In this document: positions 1 to 10,382 of the stretch, one piece after another
How the letters are laid out: every line of letters begins with the position of its first letter
How positions within the stretch are numbered: position 1 is the stretch's first letter
NCBI GenBank assembly: GCA_037447655.1
Contig: JBBHKE010003483.1
Span: 108,205-172,204 of the forward strand
DNA length: 64,000 nucleotides
Direction: 5' to 3'
From: Zygnema cylindricum
Taxonomy: Eukaryota > Streptophyta > Zygnematophyceae > Zygnematales > Zygnemataceae
The notes under the pieces: model-generated
The model's database searches: none
What the model saw: the letters and a program-made list of their open reading frames with translations, nothing else
What the model was told of the DNA's origin: nothing
Made by a program: the position numbers and the translations under genes

Positions 1-6
1 CTCTTC

Positions 7-1482
7 ATGGAGCTACACAGTGCGGGAAAAGATTTTAGTGAAAAAGAAAAGGTTAACTGTTTACTGATGAAGTTACCTGATGAGTTCATGAACATAGTTT
101 ACCGTGTGCAGGACTTGCCTGACTCAAGGTGGATATGGAACTCAGTGGTAGGGATGATTCTCGTTCAAGAGAATACAATTGAGATCCGAAGGGGAGGAAA
201 GAGTGGCCAAGCCTTGGCAACAGCGACTGATTGGAGGAATAGGGATTCCCGAAAACCAGTCGGAAACTATGGGGGTAGGGAGCAGAAAAAACAGGCAGAT
301 GAGTTCGAACCAAGGGCTCCCAAAGGTCTATGTCATTTTTGTAAGAAACCGGGGCACTATATGGCAGAGTGCACTAAGCTAACCGAGTTTCGGTTAAAGG
401 AGGGGCAGACCGGTGGTAGCCCGAGAGGAAAGAAAAAGGCCCTTGTCACACAAGTACTTGAGGCTGAATTCGAGGACGAGGACGATGAGCTCCTTTTGGA
501 TGAGGAGTTGGAGGCGAAAAAAGAGGTCGAAATTCCACGGAGGCAGAAATGTGCTTACGGCGGATTGAAAGGTGAAGCAGGCTGGATTGTAGATTCAGGT
601 GCTTCCATACATATGTGTAAGGATAGACACATGTTCACTAAGATAAGAAAGATTCCCACCGTAGAGATAGAGTACGGGGATGGGAGGATAGTCACCACTA
701 CTCTTGTAGGATCGGTAGATCTAAAAGTGTTAGTAGAAGGAAAGACATCCATATTAACATTCTCCGATGTATTGTTTATTCCGGAGCTGAACAAAAATCT
801 TATCTCTACATCAGTATTAGATGATAAGGGTTTTTTTACTAGCACTAGGGAATGAGTCTTTACTGCTAGTTTTGAGGATGATGTCTATTTCATTGCTGAG
901 AAAGGTAGCCATGGGATGTTTATGCTGATCTTAAGTAATGAAAAGAAGAAACTTTACTATGCTGGTGTTCATGATATTATGATGTGGCATAAGAGGCTTG
1001 GGCATGTGAATCTAGATAAGTTAAGAGAGATGAAAAAGATGGGAGTGGTGGAAGGGATTCAGTTCAGTGAGAGTGATGATATAAGTGATTGTAGTGGATG
1101 TGCTCAAGGTAAAGCACACAGATTACCCTTTCCTAAAACAGCCACCTATAAGGGAGAAAAACTTCTAGATCTAGTACACACAGATATTTGGGGACCGGCT
1201 AGAGTGCCCTCACCGGGGGGGAAGAGATTTATGATGACTATAACTGATGATTGGTCTCGGTATTCCCGGGTATATTTTTTGAAAAACAAGTCCAAAGCTG
1301 AGGGTTGTTTTAGACAATATAAAGCATGGAGCGAAAAACTCCATGAAACTCCAATCAAGAGAGTAAGGAGTGACAATGGTGGAGAGTATACTTCTAACCA
1401 GTTTGAGGATTTTTCTGAGGGAAGATGGGGTTCAACACCAAAAGATAGTTCCAGAGTATCCGGAACAGAATGGGGTAGCTAA
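7..1482 (+). pseudogene. Copia gag-protease-integrase N-terminal part, broken
   Basis: The frame is already open at the window start, so the Met at 7 is internal to Gag. Gag residues lead to a CX2CX4HX4C zinc knuckle (C109, C112, H117, C122 counted from that Met), which binds element RNA in the virus-like particle. An acidic stretch follows, then the protease active site DSG (D196-G198). TGA at 853-855 replaces a Gly codon of the family A copy at 22-28 kb; the same frame then resumes and encodes the integrase HHCC domain (WHKRLGH ... CSGCAQGK) and the DDE core start (HTDIWGP, SDNGGEY). The frame is lost after about 1414, where one extra T lies in a T run. Copia elements normally translate all of this as one polyprotein. 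Confidence 0.93.
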
Positions 1483-3244
1483 AAGGTTAAATAGAACACT
1501 AAGTGATAGTGCTAGAAGTATGTTGTCAGATAAAAAGATAGGAAAAAGGTTTTGGGCAGAAGCAATGAACTGTGCTAATTACCTCAAGAATAGAGTTCTT
1601 ACTTCAGCTATAAAAGATCAAACACCTTATGAGAGATGGACAGGCCGGAAACCAGACATATCTCACTTAAAGGTTTTCGGCAGTCAAGTATTCAGTCTAG
1701 ATACTGATCGGTCCAATTGGAAGCTAGATCCTAAAGGAAAACCGAGATACTTATTAGGATATGATGAAGATGTTAAAGGATATAGAGTTTATGATTTAAA
1801 AAGGGAAGATATAATCTTAGTAAAGCATCTAGTAGTTATGGATGAAGGAAAGTCTGTGGATCCCTTCAAATATACAAAGTCAGTAAAAATCAGATTTGAG
1901 TCAGAAAATTCCGATGACTTTGAGCTTCCTAACTATCCAGGTTTTAGAGAAGATGACATTCTTGCAGGAACAAATCAGACCGAAAAGGACTCGGCTGTGG
2001 AAACTCCAGTGACAACTCTACTCGAAGCGGAAGACGTGGTGGAAATTGATTCGGAATCAAGGGATAGGGGAGAAGCCGAGTTTGTTCGAAAGAATCCACG
2101 AGAACCATCTATTCCGGCATCAGATTTTGAGGGGGGGAGGAGAAGTAGCAAAAGACTGCAAGAAAAACAGGTTAATAACAAGGTAACTAAACTATCTCAT
2201 CAAGATGAACCTCAATCTTATAGAGAGGCGATGACTTGTCCAGAAAGAAACCGGTGGAAGACAGCCATCAATGAGGAGATGGCTTCAATCATGGCAGCCG
2301 ATACTTGGGAGCTGGTGGACTGTCCACCTAACCGAAAACCAATTGGTTGTAAGTGGGTCTTCAAATTAAAACTGAACCCAGATAACACAATCGAACGCTA
2401 CAAGGCCAGATTAGTGGCAAAGGGATTTACACAAAAGGAAGGAATTGACTACGAGGAAACCTTTGCCTCGGTGGTCAGATTTCCCTCCGTCCGCATTCTT
2501 CTCAGTTTAGCAGCGGCGGAAGACATGGAAGTGCATCAGATGGACATCAAGACAGCCTTTCTGCATGGAGAATTGGAAGAGGAGATCTTCATGCGACAAC
2601 CCGAAGGTTTTGTGGAGGAAGGAGAGGAGAGTAAGGTATGCCGGCTGATTAAATCTCTTTATGGTTTGAAACAGGCACCTCGACAATGGAATAAGAAGCT
2701 TGATGAGTTTCTTACCGGTCTGGGATATATTCGGATCAGCTCAGATCACTCAATCTATGTTTTTGAAGATGAGGAAGGTTTGATATTTATTGCAATTTAT
2801 GTTGATGATTTGCTTGTATTAAGTAAATCAATGGAAAAAATTAACAAACTGAAAACCGATCTTAAGGGGAGATTTGAAATGAAGGATATGGGAGAAGCAA
2901 GATATATTTTGGGAAATCAAGTAGAGAGACACCGGAAAAGGAAAAGTATAAAACTGACTCAAAAGGAAGCAATAGGGAACATGCTTGAAAAATTTCAAAT
3001 GGATAAAGCTAATAGTTGTACAACTCCAATGGAGTTGAAGAAGGGAAGTGAGGGGAGTGAGGAAGAAGGAGTCATAGTCTTAGACGAGGAATTATCTCCT
3101 GATGAACAGAAGTTCATGCAGACTATTCCTTACAGGCAAGTAGTGGGAAGTCTAATCTATTTTATGAATTGTACCCGGCCGGATTTAGCTGCAGCTGTAG
3201 GAGTGCTGAGTAAAAGTCTAAATGCTCCCACTAAAAGGGATTAG
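1370..3244 (+). pseudogene. Copia integrase C-terminal part and reverse transcriptase
   Basis: This frame continues the polyprotein after the frameshift near 1414. It starts inside integrase; the DD35E glutamate in the motif NGVAER reads NGVAKR here (codon AAA where the 22-28 kb copy has GAA), so strand transfer should be dead. The GKxxRYLLGYDEDVKGYRVYD stretch and an acidic linker follow, then reverse transcriptase with CKWVFKLK, KARLVAKGFTQ, QMDIKTAFLHGELEEEI, SLYGLKQAPRQWN and the polymerase motif YVDDLLVL (YVDD at 2798-2809). TAG at 3242-3244 ends the frame in the linker before RNase H, where the sister copy has TCG. Confidence 0.95.
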
Positions 3245-3271
3245 GAGGCAGCTAAGAGAGTCCTTAGATAT

Positions 3272-3811
3272 TTGGTAGGAACTAGAGATCTATGGTTGCA
3301 TTTGGGTGGGGAGAATACTGACATCACTACTTGGAGTGATGCCAGTTATGGTGATGCTCCGATGAGGAGATGTACTTCTGGATATGTATTATATGTGGGT
3401 GATGGGGCTTGCTGTTGGAGTAGCAAACAGCAAAAGGTTATTGCTCAGTCCACCATGGAGGCTGAGTATATGGCCTCTTGCTCTGCTGTAAAAGAATTGA
3501 TGTGGGTCAAGTCTTTGCTTGGTGAGCTTGGTCACCTTAAGAGTGGTGTGCAGAAAATATTTTGTGATAATCAGGCAGCAATCGCTATTTCTGCCAATCC
3601 AAAACACCATTTTAAAGCCAAACACATGGACATCAGACTCAGCTTTGTTAGAGAGAAAGTAGAAAACAAAATAATCAGTTTAGAGTACAGACCAGATAGT
3701 GAGATGGTAGCAGATATGATGACCAAACCTGTGCCTTCCCCTAAGCTAATTTTTTGCAGGGAGAAGTGTGGTCTGAAATTTAAGATTGACTATAAAATAA
3801 GGGGAGTGTAG
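3272..3811 (+). pseudogene. Copia RNase H domain, polyprotein end
   Basis: Same frame as the reverse transcriptase but behind its TAG stop. It shows the Copia RNase H signature: WSDASYGDAPMRRCTSGYV, CCWSSKQQKVIAQSTMEAEYMA, CDNQAAIAI and HMDIRLSFVREKVE. It degrades the RNA strand during reverse transcription. The first visible Met is internal; the true domain continues from 3245. The stop TAG at 3809-3811 lies inside the first bases of the 3' LTR, so coding sequence, polypurine tract and LTR edge overlap. Confidence 0.93.
3794..3806 (+). other. Polypurine tract of family A element
   Basis: The purine run AAAATAAGGGGAG lies directly before the LTR start TGTAGAAA. It is the usual primer site for plus-strand DNA synthesis. 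The same run precedes the LTR in the element at 22308 (minus strand), and variants ending in AAGGGGA precede the family B LTR (51203) and family E LTR (56762). Confidence 0.85.
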
Positions 3812-4013
3812 AAACTAATGGATTTATTAGTATTTTCTAGGTCTAAATAGAAATAGAAAGAAGCCGAGGCAGTCTATCTCTAACTTTTCTCTCCAACTCT
3901 CAAACTTGTCGCAGTCATTGAGAAGTTGGAGAGGAAGCTAGAGCCATGGCTACCTTGGCTTTCCTGAAGTTTACGGGAATTTAATATTAGGGTTTATTTA
4001 TTTAATTAAAAGT

Positions 4014-4093
4014 TAAGCGCCGGCGGCAGGATTTGATCCCTGTACCTACCGGCCGGCAGATAGGAAATAGCCGGTAGCCTTAGCCGTTAGGTC
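4014..4093 (-). other. tRNA-like A box/B box module in U3, antisense to the LTR
   Basis: Read on the minus strand this has GGCTAAGGCTACCGGC (A-box/D-arm-like, 4077-4090 region) followed about 40 bases later by GGGATCAAATCC (B-box/T-arm-like, 4029-4040). I cannot form a complete cloverleaf with a 7 bp acceptor stem, so it is not called as a tRNA gene. Equivalent modules occur in LTR families B and E. Confidence 0.55.
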
Positions 4094-4623
4094 TAGCTAT
4101 AGTGTTACGTACTATATAGTTTGATAATGATTTAAAGATTTATACGTACGATAAATTCAAATAACTGTTACGGATTACGGGATACATAGATCCGGTACGG
4201 ATGACGGTACGGATTACAAATCAAAACCGCGCATTTGTTTCGGAAGTGAAATAAATACCGCGCATGTATTTATTACGGCTACGATTAAATCTGAATTTAA
4301 TCGGACGGCCGGAATTAGCGCCGAGATCGCGGAGGAAGATTTCGGCGGTTTTTGGTCATCGCCACATCGGATGACGCGTGGCGAAATTCCGTTGGATTGT
4401 AGAATTTCCGGAGATTATGGCTCCAAATCCGGATTTGACATGTGTCGACATTTAGGCCATGTCGTACAATGTCCGTACTGAAAGTACACCGGCGGCTGTA
4501 CTTTTGCGTACGGAACTCAATTCTGATTGGTTCCGTACATCAGTAGATAGAGTCTGTGAGAGAGATAGGACTTAGAAAAATTAGAAGATAGGACCCTCTC
4601 TCCCAGAGAGCTTCTGTACAAAA

Positions 4624-4754
4624 GGTCAACTTTGACCCTCCATAACTTACTGCTCAGGGGAGCAAATTCAGAGATTCTTTTTGCTACTGACTCAGGGGAG
4701 TCTTGCCTTCACAGGGGTGCAGGTTGTCAGGGTTTTTGTCTGCCAGGGTGGCAG
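4624..4754 (+). promoter_or_regulatory. Row of four RNA hairpins near LTR 3' end
   Basis: Perfect short inverted repeats occur in order: GGTCAACTTTGACC (4624-4637), TGCTCAGGGGAGCA (4651-4664), GACTCAGGGGAGTC (4689-4702) and CTGCCAGGGTGGCAG (4740-4754). Three have AGGG or GGG loops. They fall in the transcribed leader expected for a Copia genome, where packaging, dimerisation or translation signals usually lie. The role is inferred; the stems are directly visible and are kept in other LTR families. Confidence 0.75.
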
Positions 4755-4847
4755 TTATTTTTGCTTAAACACAAAGGGGTCAGGATTATCCTAGAGGCTT
4801 CTTGGAAGCTGTCCACTCTGAGGACTTATGGAGGTCTCAGAGTTACA

Positions 4848-5761
4848 CAACTCAAGTGATAAGCGTAGATCAAGACGCTAGGAATGTACTTGAGAGAAAA
4901 AGGAAGTAGAAATAAAAGAAGAAGCCTGAGCCTTGGATGACGAAGTTTTGACTGACGATATCTAAAAATGTTTAAAAAGCCCGTACTTTTCAGCAACACA
5001 AATTATGCCATTTAGAAGAAGTTTGTCAAGGATAGTTGATTTAAAAAAAATTGCGGAAGATTGTCAACGGAGAAGAATCTAAACGAAAGCTCGTAAGGCA
5101 CGAGATTTTTTGAAATTGAAAGACATCGCAACTACTTCAAGGCTTATGCACAGTTGTATCGGTTCGATACATGAGCATTTTTTAGCACACGACATCGACC
5201 ACGAGTGTTGGAAGTCTTTAATCGTCATTTCGAAAAGGGTTTACATGCTAAAAGTTTATATATGTTCCAAGATTTTTTTCATTTCAAATATAAGCATAAT
5301 GAGTTTATTGATTATACAGTTAACAGATGTAAATATCTTGAGGGAGCAGTTGCGTAATCATAGCTAAGCCAAAGATGAAAGCGACTCCTACTTCAAAGAT
5401 ATCTTATTGGCTAGAAGAAAGTCTAAGCACATTTCTTTAATCAAAAAGATAATTTTTTTATTAGCAATTTTGTTGTCTACCAAATTTATACCAAACTTGA
5501 AAAAGCTTGGTCCGTGAAGGTAAAATGATAGCTCCTTAAAGTATACACGGTGTTAAGAGTTGCATTTTTTTTCTTTTTGAACCAAAATTTTGGATTCGTA
5601 GTTTCCAAAATAGTACATGCAATTGGCGTATTCTTTACTTCTGTACATGTACGGTAAAATCTATACATTAATTGTACATGTACCGTTGTACCTTTTTTGA
5701 ATATTAAAAGAACATCGCAAGTTAATAGTATAAATATTCTCGGGAATCGATCATAGCAATG
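4848..5761. other. Non-coding stretch, nothing recognised
   Basis: AT-rich sequence downstream of the family A LTR. Only short frames without recognisable motifs occur, and I see no repeat family shared with the rest of the window. Confidence 0.6.
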
Positions 5762-7454
5762 ACTATTTTGGCTGCGCGCAGTCACTTACGTCACTTTGTC
5801 AAAGATTGTACGCTTTAAGTACACATTGGTACAATTAAAGTACCGTTTAGTTTAAATTTGACGGTCAATTAGTGAAACAACTTTGACTTTAGGAATATTA
5901 TTTCAACCGATTAAAATTTTGTCGCGCGTGCGAACGTCGACCGTCATAATAAATCAACATTTCACACAGCCTGCCAAGGTTTACGGTAACATAACTGCAG
6001 TAACCACATATAAAAAAAAAGTGTTGCACACAGTCACTTTCTGCCTTTACGTGAGCTCCACAGTGAGCGCACGTGTTCGCTTTTAACTTTTGAAATTTAA
6101 TCGCCAATCGTAAATAGTGTAGCTTGATTTGGTCGAGCGTGACGACTCGCATTATTTTTATTTAGGTCCAATTGATATTTTTACGCCGGTCCTTTTATGA
6201 TAGTCTACAAGGTTTATTTCGTTTCGTGCGATTTAATATGTCCGTACAAGACTTTTAATACTTTAGTTTTTATAGGTTTCATTTCGCGTCGCTCTTCAAT
6301 TTGAGTCTTAAGCTCAACGTAACACTTCACGATCAAATTTTAATTTTGCAGCGCTAAGGGTATGGCCCCATGTCGCTTTTTTTCTGTCGTTTTCCTTTAT
6401 AACTAAGCGGCGTACTGCCAAAGTTGCGACCGTAAGAAGAAATCGCAAAATTTGTAAAGTACAATTTGCGTCATTCTTGAACTTAGGATGCACGAAAATT
6501 TGTCCTCTTGTGTTTTTCCGACCCACTCTCACGTCATCTTCAAATTTATCATAAACCAGATCGGCAATGTGTTTTATGCTAAGTAACACCTTTTACACCA
6601 ATAGAAAAACATATTCCCACGTGTGAAAACTTTTCAAAAGTTTTTGACGACTGCAAAAAGTACAGGATTGTTTGATTTTGTCTGCATGCACCTTGTACAG
6701 TTTTTTTTTGAAAGGGTCTTGATGGTGCAGTGTCATTTCACGTGAAGGTGAAAAATCTGCAAGAAGAAAAATTTGCGAATTCATGACGGCCGTCCCTGCG
6801 AAGTCATGGCGGCCGAATAGGAGAGGTTCACGCACGGCTGCAACGATATACATGTTCGATGTCGCGCAATGACATGCGACATGCCAAATCGTTTCAAAAA
6901 TTACGACGTGTCTTGAGACGCTTAAAAAAGTTTGTAAAAATACGGTGCGGCAAGACAGATTGTACACGTTGACAACCGTCACGGCATTGTCGACATATAC
7001 AATCGTCACAAACTGAAGTAACAATTTCGAGTAAACACATAGAGACACCCAAAATCCGGGTCCGCCGAATCCGCGCTAAAATATATAGTAAGTTCGCTAA
7101 GCTACAATTACATGGGGTCGTACCCCTAAGTTAAAAAGCGAACATGTGCTCTCACTACGGAGCTCACGTAAAGGCAGAAAGTGACTGTGCGCAACACTTT
7201 TATTTACATGTGGTTGCCGCAGTTATGTTACCGTAAACCTTGGTCGGCCGTACGAAATGTTGATTTTATTATGACGGTCGACGTTCGCACGCGCGGCAAA
7301 ATTTTAACATGTTGAAATAAAACTTTGAAAGTCAAAGTTGTTCAACTAATTGACCGTCAAATTTAAACTCAGCGGTCTTTAATTGTACCAATGTGTACTT
7401 AAAACGTTCAATCTTTGACAAAATGACGTAAATGACTGTGTGCAACCAAAATAG
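5762..7454. mobile_element. Long-TIR DNA element (about 1.7 kb, 0.33 kb arms)
   Basis: 5762-6088 and 7129-7454 are inverted copies of each other over roughly 325 bp, starting CTATTTTGGCTGC on the left and its counterpart CTATTTTGGTTGC on the right. Landmarks in both arms include TTACGTCA near the tip, GACGGTCAATTAGT, CGAACGTCGACCGTCATAATAAA and CTTTCTGCCTTTACGTGAGCTCC. Long TIRs suggest a Mutator-like element, but I see no clear 9 bp target duplication and no transposase. The interior (6310-7100) has a diverged direct copy at about 43560-44400. Confidence 0.75.
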
Positions 7455-8346
7455 TAGTGTTGTGTATCGGTAAAAAACTTATCGCTATAACACCGATACC
7501 AATAGTTATCGGTTATCGAACGGTCAGAGGTTCTGATATATCTGTCTGAGACCAACAAATTTCATATCGGCGATAAATTAAAAATTATATAGTATGCATA
7601 CAATAGTACTTTATAGCATACTGTATTATTTTATAGACTTTATATAGCTTGGCATGCCACGCATAAAAATTTGTTCCGTTCCCATTTAATTTCGATTTAT
7701 TACGGACAACGCAGCACATAAACGTTGGCCGGTAACCTAAACAGAAATTTTACGGCACCGTACGGAATTTTACTGTCAAACTGGTGAACAGGGAACTGGA
7801 AAAGGACTGCGGACATAAAGTACAACGGACGCAAAATAACATTCTGCGCGTTGCCGGAATCGAACGAACGATTTGGAGTGAGAAAACACGAGAGGACGGG
7901 CCAGCGTGAGCACGAACATCCCGGAATGGCTCTTTTGGAAGCTTATGCCAAAAAAGCCGACAGATTGACACGTGGCAGGTCCCCAGTGGATCTCAAGGAA
8001 TAAAGGGACAAAGCCATGGCGTCGGATGTGAAAGGTACATCGTTTTTACTGGATCCGTATCAAAGCCGTACAGATCTCATGGCGGCTACTGTACTTTGTG
8101 CTTGTACACGTCCGAGGAATAAGACGTACAGTTGAGTGTATTGGTCGTACATTTATCTGTACGGTCCGTACAGTTATTGCCGATAGTTATCGTTATCGGC
8201 ATTATCGCCGATAAATACCCGATAGTATCGGCTACTTATCAGCGATAAGACCGATGTCGATATAACGTACCAATATATCGATTATCGGATACCTGAAAAA
8301 AGGCCCATATCGGTTATCGGCAAATCCTTACCGATACACAACACTA
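7455..8346. mobile_element. hAT-type MITE with 8 bp target duplication
   Basis: The ends are perfect inverted repeats: TAGTGTTGTGTATCGGTAA at 7455 and its complement ending at 8346. The 8-mer CAAAATAG stands on both sides (7447-7454 and 8347-8354), which is the hAT superfamily hallmark. The interior is non-coding and rich in TATCGG/CCGATA sub-repeats that can fold. It landed in the terminal bases of the long-TIR element to its left. Confidence 0.88.
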
Positions 8347-8354
8347 CAAAATAG

Positions 8355-9340
8355 CCACCGCCATGTTCAATTCCCATATTCTCTACACGACAATAGTCGC
8401 GTACTGTATTGCAAATTTCTTTTAAAATTCGATGCGATGCATTCCACTACGTAATGGTCAAGGGAGTCTTCGCGACAAAAATGCTAAAACCAAAATAAAT
8501 ACAAAAACAGTTGTACAGCGGCCCGGTTTTTCTACACACAAAAACCAAAATGGCACGCTTTTATTTTTTGTGTGAAAGTACGTATTATGTACGATTCGCT
8601 TCGTTCCAAAAGAAAACCCGTTAGCTCCAATACTTCCAATTTGGCCTTTCGAATTCCACAGGCTTCAAGCTGCGTCTGTTTCGCGTTGCAACTGACAATA
8701 ATTTTCCGTCCCAAAAACATAACTCAGTGGTTATACTCGCGCGTGTTATTTTTTGTCGGCGCGTTAATCTCCCCTTCCGGTCAAATATTTGAAAGTTGTT
8801 GCTCGCGCCCTGGTCAAAAGTCGTACGGCGAGTCCATACGGACAGCAGCTGAATAACAGTACCTCCTGGCGTGACAATAGCCTACAGAAAATCTAGACCC
8901 TACAATCATTGGGGGATCTGACGTTTGCCAGACTGGACCCTCCGACAGTGGGGCGCTGCGTGACAAAACCTTCTGTCGTATTATAACATTTTGGGATCAA
9001 AGCCAGCAGAATGTTTGACTCCGCGTCGCAATAATCGGGTTTCTAGGAATATATTTCGTCGTTTGGGGAATGCAAGTGGATGATGTTAGCGACAGCTGTA
9101 CATCCATTTTTATAGTATTTGGACACGTTACAAGGCATAATATTTCAACCGTTTGTCGTTTTGTTAAGTTTTTACCGTATTAGATGTTTTCAGCTTTCGC
9201 CGTTTTATACGCTCCAAATGTGTAAAATACTAAAGTACGCGTAGTTCGCTAAGACTCCTAGGGAATGCTGACTATTTCAAATTTTCGTGCGTACTATATA
9301 TTTTAAATGCGGAATGTTTTTCCTATGGTACACCGTGTAT
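8355..9340. repeat. Dispersed repeat, copy A part 1
   Basis: This matches 16397-17880 in the same orientation. Shared landmarks: GTAATGGTCAAGGGAGTC, TACAGCGGCCCGGTT, TCCAATTTGGCCTTT and GACTCCTAGGGAA. Copy B carries an extra hAT MITE (16577-17033) that is absent here, so this copy gives the empty site. No convincing coding sequence is present. Confidence 0.75.
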
Positions 9341-9343
9341 CGC

Positions 9344-9563
9344 TACACCGCGATTCGCTATTAGCGTCAATGTTTTTTTTGCCACTTAAAACATCTTTTC
9401 TCCGTACACACTTGTCGGATTTTCAGTTTGAGACCGCCAATCAGAAGCTGAGAATGCTGCCTTTCCATCGCAGCCATCAGATCCAAAATCCGACAAGTGT
9501 GTACGGAGAAAAAATGTTTTAAGTGGCGAAAAAAACATTGACGCTAATAGCGAATCCGGTGTA
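9344..9563. mobile_element. TA-bounded foldback MITE, about 220 bp
   Basis: The ends are TACACCGCGATTCGCTATTA and a close inverted copy ending GGTGTA. Most of the element is a palindrome: the arms share GCCACTTAAAACAT, TCTCCGTACACACTTGTCGG and flank a core with GAGACCGCCAATCAGAAGCTGAGAA. Diverged relatives lie at 10190-10382 and 35835-36050. Confidence 0.82.
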
Positions 9564-9564
9564 C

Positions 9565-10186
9565 TACACCGCGAATCGTAATTAGAGTAAATTACTCTAA
9601 TTCGGTCGCTCGAAATTTCGACTCTATCACATCAAATAGAGTAATCGATTTTAATTTTTTTATTATTCTAATTTAGGTGAGGTTTAATTAGCGTAAAAAA
9701 TTCTAATATAAGCTATTTTTAAATAGTATGGAGTACGGACGACGTCTGACCGTGCAAAATTGTACTTTTAAAAGTAAAAAGGTACAAATAATGATTAAAT
9801 AAAATCACACTCGCACGTGAAATCGCACTAAACAAAAAAATCAATCACATCAGAAAAAAGCCGTTCGCATAACTCTCGTCCGTCGACAGCATCGTCGTCA
9901 GTGTGAACATTAACTGACATTCAATGCGACAAATATTATTAGCGTCATAATGACGTCAATATATACCGGACTGACACATTTTGTTTGTCTACGTAATTTA
10001 GTGTTCATAATTATCGCGCACATAATTATCACCGACATAACCCAATATAGAATAACTAAATAAATTAGAGTAAACTTCATAGTTGAAAAAGCTCTATCAC
10101 TTAAATTAGCGTCAATTACTCTAATTGTTTTTTTTTTGTTTTTTTACTCTAATTTTTTCATTACTCTAATTACGATTCGCGGTGTA
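9565..10186. mobile_element. TA-bounded MITE, about 620 bp
   Basis: It is bounded by perfect 26 bp inverted repeats beginning TACACCGCGAATCGTAATTA. Copies of ATTAGAGTAA/TTACTCTAAT are reiterated just inside both ends, as subterminal transposase-binding repeats often are. Internally it has the shared box around AAATAGTATGGAGTACGG. There is no coding sequence. Confidence 0.82.
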
Positions 10187-10189
10187 GTG

Positions 10190-10382
10190 TTAATAATTTT
10201 TTCGCCACTTAAAACAGCTTTTATCCGTACACACCTGTCCAATTTTCAATTTGAGACCGCCAATCGGAAGCTGCGATTCTTACCTTTCAATTGAAATCGT
10301 CAGATCCATAATTGAAAAAGTGTGTACAGAGAAAAACGGTTTTAAGAGACGAAAAAATCATTAACGCTAATAACGATACATG
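10190..10382. mobile_element. Foldback MITE, relative of 9344-9563, ends eroded
   Basis: It shares GCCACTTAAAACA, CCGTACACACCTGTC and GAGACCGCCAATCGGAAGCTG with the element at 9344 and folds on itself the same way. The tips have lost the TACACCG sequence, and it is squeezed between two other MITEs. Confidence 0.65.

Larger units (their letters stand above)
1..4847 (+). mobile_element. Ty1/Copia element, family A (5' end outside window)
   Basis: The order gag zinc knuckle, aspartic protease, integrase, reverse transcriptase, RNase H identifies a Ty1/Copia (Pseudoviridae-type) retrotransposon. It is read on the plus strand, begins inside gag at the window edge and ends with a complete 3' LTR (3807-4847). 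Visible lesions are a TGA at 853-855, an extra T in the run at 1410-1414 that shifts the frame, a TAG at 3242-3244, and loss of the integrase catalytic Glu. The related copy at 22308-28760 lacks these particular lesions, so they arose here. The element is non-functional but nearly full length. The 5' LTR and target duplication cannot be checked. Confidence 0.95.
3807..4847 (+). repeat. 3' LTR, family A (about 1041 bp)
   Basis: It starts TGTAGAAA after the polypurine tract and ends CTCAGAGTTACA, giving TG...CA ends. The same sequence recurs at 22308-23361, 27713-28760, 47640-48697 and 49584-50626 on the opposite strand and as pieces at 31407, 60348 and 61208. U3 holds an antisense tRNA-like module (4014-4093). 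The last 230 bases hold a row of four small hairpins and an ATG 20 bases before the end that begins the gag frame in the 5' copy. Confidence 0.93.

Noticed and set aside
6593-7048. 151-codon minus-strand frame inside the long-TIR element
   Set aside because: It overlaps the right arm region, no motif is seen, and the related copy at 43952-44380 keeps only part of it. I kept it as a peptide-conservation note only.
5762-7455. Assigning the long-TIR element firmly to Mutator
   Set aside because: No 9 bp target duplication or MuDR-like transposase could be seen; long arms alone are not enough.
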